A stretch of DNA of 64,000 bases from Seonamhaeicola sp. (GTDB lineage: Bacteria; Bacteroidota; Bacteroidia; Flavobacteriales; Flavobacteriaceae). Where the stretch lies: positions 1 to 64,000 of the forward strand of contig NZ_JANQJQ010000043.1 in assembly GCF_028281565.1 (NCBI RefSeq). The letters are read 5' to 3'. The position numbers and the translations under genes are program-made. Below the pieces are notes generated by a model, which worked only from the letters and a program-made list of their open reading frames with translations, made no database searches and was not told the origin of the DNA. Each line of letters opens with the position of its first letter. Position 1 is the stretch's first letter. Below are positions 58,441-64,000 of this stretch, in pieces.

Positions 58441-60067
58441 TGTGATGTTCCTGTTTTTTTACGCGTCTGAAATCCAGCAAATTAATGGGGTTAATGCCTA
58501 AACCTGTTACATTTTTTCTGGTAAAACGTATTACTTCATCATAGTAAAGCGGTACCATGATAGCATGATCCATTGCTAAAGAATCTATAGCCGTATATAA
58601 ATGTTTGCGTTCCTCAATATCAGTAATGGTAAAGGCTTTGTTGTATAAACTGTCAACCATATCATTTTTAAAATGAAAATAGTTAGAGCCATTAGGTGCA
58701 AAATTCCTACTGTAGAAAATAGATAAGTAGTTCTCAGCGTCCAGATAATCAGCAATCCAGGAGCTTCTGAACATATCAACTTTACCATTAGAACGGGCAC
58801 TTCTTAACGAGGCTTCGGGCATCACATCAACATTAATGGTTAAACCTGCTTTTTCAAGTTCACGCTGAATAAATTCGCAAAAACTCAAATAATTACTTGT
58901 TGTAACCAAAGTAATTTCCGGATTCGTGATGTTACTTTCTTTTTTAAATTGTTCTACCAGTTGTTTGGCTTTTTCGGGTTGATAGGTAAAACCGCTGGAC
59001 TCATTATAACCGGCAAGCCCAATTGGGATAAACCCACCGTTAGCAGGATTACCAACGCCATTATTTAAATAAAGCATCATCTTTTTGCGGTCGAAACCAT
59101 AATTAATGGCTTTTCTGATGAGTTTGGATTGGATCTCAGGTGTTTCGGAGTCTAAATAAAATCCAAGGTATTCAGTGTTTAGATAAGGGCCGCGAATCAT
59201 ATTTACTGTTTCAGCGTACTTGTCTCGTAAAGTTCCGGCACTGGTTAAAAGTTCATCTTTATACGAAGCATCCAAGCCTGAAACAAAATCGATATTGCCC
59301 TGGGCAAACTGTAAAAATTCACTTTGCTTATCCGGTAAAAAGGTAAGCGCAACAGCTTCCAGATAGGGTAACCTGTTTCCTTCCGAATCTTTTTCAAAAT
59401 AATGTTCGTTTTTTCTAAGAACCAGTTTAATATTTTCTTCCCAGCGCTTAAATTTAAATGGGCCGGTTCCAATAGGATTTGATCTGAAATCAATACCATA
59501 ATGTTCCACTATTTCTTTTGGAACCACCGAGCAGTATTTCATGGTTAGTAAGCCTATAAAAGCCGGAAAGGGTTGCCTTAATTCTATTTGAAAAATGGTG
59601 TCGTTTATGGCTTTAAAGTCATCTACTTTATTTAAAACCCAACTTCCGGGAGCAGCTACTTTTTTATCTCTTAATCGGTTTAAACTGTATTCGAAATCTT
59701 TAGCAACAACAACTCTTGTAGAATCTGTCCCGAATAAATGGTGCTTGTGAAAATAAACGTCACTGCGTAAATTGAAAGTATAGGTGATGGCATCCTCGGA
59801 AATAGTCCACGATTTTGCTATACACGGCTTAATATTTAAAGCACTGTCTAATTGCACCAGGCCATTAAAAAGCTGGTTGTTAATGGAATTATCCTGTAGC
59901 GTTCTTGAAAAAGCCGGATCCAGGGTGTTTATATTGGCGTATTCATTATAACGAAAAACCAAATGGTCTTTGTTGGAACCGGAATGGTCCTCGCAGGAAA
60001 AAAGTAAAATTACAATACAACTAATTGATAGGTAGTTTGTTATTTGATTCGCTATAGGTTTTATCAT
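58430..60067 (-). CDS. Family 5 extracellular solute-binding lipoprotein (oligopeptide type)
   Basis: 545 residues. The lipoprotein signal ends ILLFSCEDHSG. The mature protein is a family 5 periplasmic binding protein (DppA/OppA/NikA class) with LDPAFSRTLQDNSINNQLFNGLVQLD near the N-terminus and NPIGTGPFKFKRWEENIKLVL in the middle. Members bind peptides, nickel complexes or other ligands. No cognate ABC permease or ATPase gene is in this window, so its transporter partner is unknown or it works alone. It shares a transcript with the acetyltransferase downstream. Confidence 0.9.
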   Translation of the reverse strand: MIKPIANQITNYLSISCIVILLFSCEDHSGSNKDHLVFRYNEYANINTLDPAFSRTLQDNSINNQLFNGLVQLDSALNIKPCIAKSWTISEDAITYTFNLRSDVYFHKHHLFGTDSTRVVVAKDFEYSLNRLRDKKVAAPGSWVLNKVDDFKAINDTIFQIELRQPFPAFIGLLTMKYCSVVPKEIVEHYGIDFRSNPIGTGPFKFKRWEENIKLVLRKNEHYFEKDSEGNRLPYLEAVALTFLPDKQSEFLQFAQGNIDFVSGLDASYKDELLTSAGTLRDKYAETVNMIRGPYLNTEYLGFYLDSETPEIQSKLIRKAINYGFDRKKMMLYLNNGVGNPANGGFIPIGLAGYNESSGFTYQPEKAKQLVEQFKKESNITNPEITLVTTSNYLSFCEFIQRELEKAGLTINVDVMPEASLRSARSNGKVDMFRSSWIADYLDAENYLSIFYSRNFAPNGSNYFHFKNDMVDSLYNKAFTITDIEERKHLYTAIDSLAMDHAIMVPLYYDEVIRFTRKNVTGLGINPINLLDFRRVKKQEHHIEE

Positions 60068-60082
60068 GTAACTTATTAGTTG

Positions 60083-60090
60083 TAAATTTG
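60083..60090 (+). promoter_or_regulatory. -7 element upstream of mtaB
   Basis: TAAATTTG, a full TAnnTTTG match, 113 bases before the mtaB start. The palindromic element at 60101-60157 lies in the intervening leader. The -33 box is weak. Confidence 0.45.
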
Positions 60091-60100
60091 CACGCTAATT

Positions 60101-60157
60101 GTCATTTTGAGAGAAACGAAGGCTCTCTTTTGATATTGCAACGGTGCTCAATATGAC
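60101..60157. repeat. GTCATTTTGAG...CTCAATATGAC palindromic element
   Basis: Opens GTCATTTTGAGAGAAACGAAG and closes GCAACGGTGCTCAATATGAC, with inner GAGAG and CTCTC blocks. It is another member of the GTCAT...ATGAC class, placed in the leader of mtaB between the -7 element and the start codon, so it would be transcribed with it. Confidence 0.7.
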
Positions 60158-60202
60158 AAATATAAACAGTTTTCCATCTCTAATGATGACACAAAACTAA
60201 TA

Positions 60203-61525
60203 ATGAGAAAAAAAGTCGCATTTTATACATTAGGCTGTAAGCTTAATTTTTCAGAAACCTCTACCATTGCAAGAAGCTTTGTAAACGAAGGCTTTGACCG
60301 TGTAGATTTTTCTGAAAAAGCAGATATTTATGTGATTAATACCTGCTCCGTTACGGAGAATGCCGATAAGCGTTTTAAAACCATTGTAAAGCAAGCTCAA
60401 AAAGCAAATGATAAAGCATTTATTGCCGCTGTTGGCTGTTATGCACAATTGAAGCCACAGCAATTGGCTGAGGTTGACGGAGTGGATTTGGTTCTTGGAG
60501 CTACCGAAAAATTTAAGATAACCGATTACTTAAATGATCTTACAAAAAACGATTTCGGTGAAGTGCATTCTTGTGAGATTGAGGACGCTGATTTTTATGT
60601 CGGGTCTTATTCTATAGGCGACAGAACCAGGGCTTTTTTAAAAGTTCAGGATGGTTGTGATTATAAATGTACATATTGTACCATTCCTTTAGCACGAGGT
60701 ATTTCGAGAAGTGATACTATGGAGAATGTGCTTAAAAATGCCCGGGAGATTTCTGCTCAAAACATAAAGGAAATTGTGTTGACAGGAGTCAATATTGGGG
60801 ATTATGGAAAAGGCGAATTTGGTAATAAAAAACACGAACATACCTTCTTAGATTTAGTGACCGAATTGGATCAGGTTGAAGGTATTGAGCGCTTACGTAT
60901 TTCGTCTATTGAGCCTAATTTATTAAAGAACGAAACCATTGATTTGGTATCGCAATCCAGAGCATTTGTACCGCATTTTCATGTGCCTTTGCAAAGTGGG
61001 AGTAACGAGATTTTGAAAAAAATGAAACGGCGTTACATGAAAGAGTTGTATGTAGACAGGGTTTCTAAAATAAAGGAAGTGATGCCCCATGCCTGTATTG
61101 GAGTAGATGTTATCGTTGGCTTTCCGGGTGAAACCGATGCGCATTTTCTGGAGACCTACAACTTTTTAAATGAATTGGACATTTCGTACTTACATGTGTT
61201 TACTTATTCTGAGCGCGATAATACCGAAGCAGCAGCCATGGAGGTTGTCGTTCCTAATAATATAAGAAGCAAACGTAGTAAAATGTTGCGTGGATTATCG
61301 GTTAAAAAACGTCGGGCATTTTATGAAAGCCAGTTGGGAAGTGCCAGAACCGTTTTATTTGAAAGCGAAAATAAGGACGGTTATATTCATGGGTTTACAG
61401 AGAATTATGTCAAAGTAAAGGCACCATGGAATCCGGAATTGGTGAATACACTACATCCAGTAGAGCTTACCAAAATTGATGATGACGGATTGGTTAGATT
61501 TGATTTTGCTGAAATATTAGCTTAA
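60203..61525 (+). CDS. mtaB: tRNA t6A37 methylthiotransferase MtaB
   Basis: 440 residues in the three-domain methylthiotransferase layout. The N-terminal cluster domain contains TLGCKLNFSET, NTCSVTENAD and AVGCYAQ (three Cys). The radical SAM domain carries C152, C156 and C159 in DGCDYKCTYCTIPLARG. A C-terminal TRAM domain begins near 370. It adds a methylthio group to t6A at position 37 of tRNAs reading ANN codons. NTCSVTENAD and GCDYKCTYCTIPLARG fit MtaB better than MiaB or RimO. Single-gene unit. Confidence 0.93.
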   Translation: MRKKVAFYTLGCKLNFSETSTIARSFVNEGFDRVDFSEKADIYVINTCSVTENADKRFKTIVKQAQKANDKAFIAAVGCYAQLKPQQLAEVDGVDLVLGATEKFKITDYLNDLTKNDFGEVHSCEIEDADFYVGSYSIGDRTRAFLKVQDGCDYKCTYCTIPLARGISRSDTMENVLKNAREISAQNIKEIVLTGVNIGDYGKGEFGNKKHEHTFLDLVTELDQVEGIERLRISSIEPNLLKNETIDLVSQSRAFVPHFHVPLQSGSNEILKKMKRRYMKELYVDRVSKIKEVMPHACIGVDVIVGFPGETDAHFLETYNFLNELDISYLHVFTYSERDNTEAAAMEVVVPNNIRSKRSKMLRGLSVKKRRAFYESQLGSARTVLFESENKDGYIHGFTENYVKVKAPWNPELVNTLHPVELTKIDDDGLVRFDFAEILA

Positions 61526-61621
61526 ATTCTTACTAGACTGATTTTCTTACACTTGGTCGATTTAATTGCTCGAAAGTTTATCATGATATTATATTTGGAG
61601 TTGCATGTTAAGCCCCTAATC

Positions 61622-62140
61622 ATGAAACATTTATTAAGAACTTCATTTGTTTTTCTTCTTATAATTTTAGTATCATCTTGTTCTAAGGATGATATAACAC
61701 CACCTGTTGAAGGGCTTTGGGTTTTAACGGAATACAAGGTTAAAGGCGAAGGAATTGATGTTAATAAGGATGGGATTATTAGCCAAAATATGTATGATGA
61801 ACTTAATTGTACTGCCACTTCAAAGCATACAATGCATTTTGAAGATGGTTATATTGGATATTTTGTAGCATCTCCATCCAGTGTGAAAATTGCACTGGTT
61901 GAAGGAACTACCAATGAGTATATTTACGACGTCTGGTGTGATCCTGACAATGGAACCATAGGAACAACGTTGCATTATTCTCAAAAAGGAGATATCATTA
62001 TAATAGATGGAAATTCCAGCAGAAACTATACTATTAATGATGATAAGCTAATTGGAGCGGCTACCATTAATATCTATGATGAAAGCTTTACCAATATAAT
62101 TGATACTAAAGCGTTGCGTGTAGTTTATACTAAAGTGTAA
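61622..62140 (+). CDS. Small surface lipoprotein (lipocalin-like)
   Basis: 172 residues from MKHLLRTSFVFLLII. A longer frame back to 61553 starts with TTG and lacks signal character. The lipoprotein signal ends VSSCSKDDIT; the Lys-Asp-Asp after the cysteine matches the surface-export tag of Bacteroidota lipoproteins. The mature part begins PPVEGLWVLTEYKVKG, then a calcium-loop-like DVNKDGIISQN (DxNxDG), and ends with beta-strands as in lipocalin-like DUF domains. Function unknown. A single gene between mtaB and a convergent small acetyltransferase gene. Confidence 0.75.
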   Translation: MKHLLRTSFVFLLIILVSSCSKDDITPPVEGLWVLTEYKVKGEGIDVNKDGIISQNMYDELNCTATSKHTMHFEDGYIGYFVASPSSVKIALVEGTTNEYIYDVWCDPDNGTIGTTLHYSQKGDIIIIDGNSSRNYTINDDKLIGAATINIYDESFTNIIDTKALRVVYTKV

Positions 62141-62159
62141 TTATTATTTGGAAAGAAAC

Positions 62160-62456
62160 TTATATTCTTACCCCAACAGGTAACATACGTTTATATTTTC
62201 TGTTGCTTCTTACAAATTTGGCTATTTCAGGGCTGGTTGGAACCACGCTTAGGTTGCGTCCTTCAATTTGTTCAAAAACGGCTGCAATAAACTCTTTTCT
62301 AAAGTCTTCGCTTTTAATTTCCTCAGGAATAATAAGCTTTGTTAAAAAGATCTTGCGCTCTTGTAGTGAGTATTCAATTTTTGCTAAATGATTATCAACT
62401 TTAATTTCAAATTGGCGTAAAAAATCATTATCTATTAGTTCAGCTACATCAACCAT
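62160..62456 (-). CDS. Small GNAT-like (YjdJ/PF14542-type) acetyltransferase
   Basis: 98 residues. FLRQFEIKVDNHLAKIEYSL is followed by IFLTKLIIPEEIKSEDFRKEFIAAVFEQIEGRNLSVVPTSPEIAKFVRSNRKYKRML, which matches the minimal GCN5-like fold of PF14542: a beta-strand, an acetyl-CoA loop, a helix, then VVP-x-x-P-x-x-x-x-F-x-x-x-x-x-Y. The usual acetyl-CoA glycine loop is not clear here (EEIKSEDF), so activity is uncertain. A -7 element TAATTTTG lies at 62532-62525. It is divergent from the hydrolase gene at 62578. Confidence 0.72.
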   Translation of the reverse strand: MVDVAELIDNDFLRQFEIKVDNHLAKIEYSLQERKIFLTKLIIPEEIKSEDFRKEFIAAVFEQIEGRNLSVVPTSPEIAKFVRSNRKYKRMLPVGVRI

Positions 62457-62577
62457 TTGTATAAATTTTTTAATTTAAGCGGAGAATTAAAATAAGCAAA
62501 CGATGCTTGTTTCGATTTGCGATGCAAAATTACTAAAAAAAAACCTTAATGTAAAGAAAAAGTTAAGTTAATACCCT

Positions 62578-63243
62578 ATGAGTCAAGAACTAATCCATGT
62601 GTATTTAATGCCGGGAATGGCTGCCAGCCCATTAATTTTTGAAAATATAAAACTTCCGGAAGACAGATTTAAACTTCATTATTTAGAATGGATGGTTCCT
62701 TTGGAAGATGAATCGTTAACCGACTATGCATTAAGAATGACGGACCATATAAAATATGATAACATCGTTTTATTGGGCGTGTCATTTGGTGGTGTGTTGG
62801 TTCAGGAAATGAGTAAACATCTTAATGTTAGAAAGTTAATTATTGTTTCCAGTGTAAAATCTAAAAATGAAATACCAAAGCATATGCAATTGGCCGGATC
62901 TACAGGTATCTATAAACTGCTACCAACACAATTGGCAAGTAAGGTGGATTTACTGGAAAAATATGCTTTTGGAAAAAACTTTACTAAACGGCTGAAGCTT
63001 TATAAACGATACCTGTCTGTTAACGATAATCGTTATTTGAGTTGGGCTATAAAGCAAATGGTTAACTGGGATCAAAAAGAGCCACCTGAAGGCATTGTTC
63101 ATATTCATGGCGATAATGATGCTGTTTTTCCAATTAAAAGTATTCATGGCTGTATGACCATATCAAAAGGGTCTCATATCATGATTATCAATAAATACAA
63201 GTGGTTTAATGAGCATTTAACCGATATTATTCTTGAAAATTAG
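62578..63243 (+). CDS. Alpha/beta hydrolase
   Basis: 221 residues. The nucleophile elbow is GVSFG (in VLLGVSFGGVLVQEMSKH), the acid Asp lies in IHGDNDAVFP, and the final His in SKGSHIMII, a complete triad. It begins VYLMPGMAASPLIFENI, with the oxyanion-hole region near PGMAA. It is short, with a small cap, resembling carboxylesterase or BioH-like enzymes; the substrate is unknown. Cytoplasmic. It precedes the lytic transglycosylase gene by 32 bases, so cotranscription is likely. Confidence 0.85.
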   Translation: MSQELIHVYLMPGMAASPLIFENIKLPEDRFKLHYLEWMVPLEDESLTDYALRMTDHIKYDNIVLLGVSFGGVLVQEMSKHLNVRKLIIVSSVKSKNEIPKHMQLAGSTGIYKLLPTQLASKVDLLEKYAFGKNFTKRLKLYKRYLSVNDNRYLSWAIKQMVNWDQKEPPEGIVHIHGDNDAVFPIKSIHGCMTISKGSHIMIINKYKWFNEHLTDIILEN

Positions 63244-63275
63244 TCCGTTTTTATTAATTTTAGGCAAAACTTTTA

Positions 63276-64000
63276 ATGATGAAGATAGTAGAACGCCTTT
63301 TAGCGTGCGTTGGATTGTTAAGTTTGTGTATTGTATTTATTTATGCCCTCCAAGACGCACCTACGGATGAAAATTTTGAAAAGAAATTAATAAACGATTA
63401 TAACGTTTATGCACTGCAAGTTCCCGATGATCTAGAATTTGCAGGAGAATCATTGCCTTTAAGCAACCCTGATATTTTAGAACGTATGGACAGAGAGCTG
63501 TTGGTAAATACCTATTGGCAGTCTAACGGTTTGCTGATGTTCAAGCGTTCTAAAAAATATTTCCCTATTATAGAACCTATTTTAGCTAAACATGGCATTC
63601 CGGATGATTTTAAATACCTGGCAGTTATTGAAAGCGGGTTAACAAACGCCGTGTCGCCTGCAGGAGCCCGGGGTGTATGGCAAATCATGAAAGCTACTGG
63701 CAGGGAAAATGGATTAGAGGTGAATACAAATGTTGACGAACGTTACCATTTAGAAAAAGCTACCGAGGTGGCTTGTAAATATTTGTTAGAAGCCAGAGAG
63801 AGTTTAGGATCCTGGACTTTAGCAGCTGCTGCATATAATGCCGGCAAGTCCGGAATTTCCCGCAGGTTAAAAGAACAAAATGTCTCTGATTATTACGATT
63901 TACTTTTAGGTGAAGAAACCGGACGTTATGTATTTAGAATTGTAGCGTTAAAGGAAATATTGTCTAATCCAGACAAATACGGATTCAATTTTAGAGATAA
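63276..64000 (+). CDS. Lytic transglycosylase (SLT/GH23), partial at the window edge
   Basis: 241 codons are visible before the sequence ends; the frame is still open. The start is one of two adjacent ATG codons (63276 or 63279), followed by a hydrophobic segment (residues 8-24) acting as signal anchor. The SLT domain (about 110-220) carries the catalytic Glu in YLAVIESGL, then SPAGARGVWQIMKATGRENGL and TLAAAAYNAGKSGI. It cleaves peptidoglycan to 1,6-anhydro muropeptides in the periplasm. MltD-like proteins have C-terminal LysM repeats, which would lie beyond the window. Confidence 0.92.
   Translation, partial: MMKIVERLLACVGLLSLCIVFIYALQDAPTDENFEKKLINDYNVYALQVPDDLEFAGESLPLSNPDILERMDRELLVNTYWQSNGLLMFKRSKKYFPIIEPILAKHGIPDDFKYLAVIESGLTNAVSPAGARGVWQIMKATGRENGLEVNTNVDERYHLEKATEVACKYLLEARESLGSWTLAAAAYNAGKSGISRRLKEQNVSDYYDLLLGEETGRYVFRIVALKEILSNPDKYGFNFRD

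Noticed and set aside
61522-61818. 98-codon minus-strand ORF at the end of mtaB
   Set aside because: It is antisense to the lipoprotein gene at 61622, has no family resemblance, and its residues mirror the opposite strand.

Overview
The window is a chromosomal segment from a member of the Bacteroidota, most likely family Flavobacteriaceae. The evidence is the AT-rich composition, the fused CcoNO subunit of a cbb3 oxidase, TAnnTTTG-type -7 promoter elements, type B ribosomal protein L31, GlmU-family and DUF4199 proteins, YCF48/VPS10-like propellers, and many short GTCAT...ATGAC palindromic repeats. No tRNA, rRNA, insertion sequence, prophage or CRISPR array was found. The genus cannot be fixed from the sequence.

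Layout. 1-5325 (minus): cbb3 cytochrome oxidase cluster ccoI-ccoS-ccoNO-ccoQ-ccoP, with ccoP cut by the window edge. A divergent FNR-like regulator follows at 5433. 6260-9472: a very large secreted propeller protein. 9578-13052: a VWA / MoxR-type AAA+ pair whose two genes are separated by a tandem array made of a DUF559 nuclease-like gene, its flanking repeats and an internally deleted copy. 13053-17153 (minus): a YdeI-like protein, two secreted metallopeptidases (M1, M28) and a DUF6265 protein. 17462-23917 (minus): a beta-oxidation operon (MarR regulator, hydroxyacyl-CoA dehydrogenase/enoyl-CoA hydratase, thiolase, acyl-CoA dehydrogenase) interrupted by a four-helix-bundle gene, then an acyl-CoA synthetase at 24588. 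26816-34090 (plus): anaerobic pyruvate/formate block pflB-pflA-OFA transporter-ppdK. 34379-38104: purL, carrying a palindromic repeat inserted in frame. 38317-42647 (minus): an SDR with its Crp-family regulator, a fructosamine-kinase-like protein, a DHFR-like protein and an RsmB-like methyltransferase. 42701-49371: two sigma / membrane protein / periplasmic sensor modules facing each other around a lipoprotein cassette (YHYH, YwqK, SCO, YCF48). 49662-54869 (minus): ABC exporter, phosphohexomutase, glycosyltransferase and DUF4199. 55027-64000: rpmE2, GlmU-family, PD40, GNAT, peptide-binding lipoprotein, mtaB, small lipoprotein, alpha/beta hydrolase and a partial lytic transglycosylase.

How it works together. 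The clearest theme is oxygen-responsive energy metabolism. FNR-like palindromes (TGA-N6-TCA) stand in front of ccoS, ccoI, the FNR-like gene itself, pflB and ppdK. In all five cases the palindrome centre lies exactly 29.5 bases upstream of a TAnnTTTG or GAnnTTTG element, as expected for class II activation. A second Crp-family gene shows the same geometry at its neighbouring SDR gene with a different palindrome. Other strong observations are the in-frame repeat inside purL, the DUF559 unit with a MITE-like deleted copy, a pflA gene with no canonical start codon, and candidate ECF promoters with matching architecture in both sigma-factor modules.
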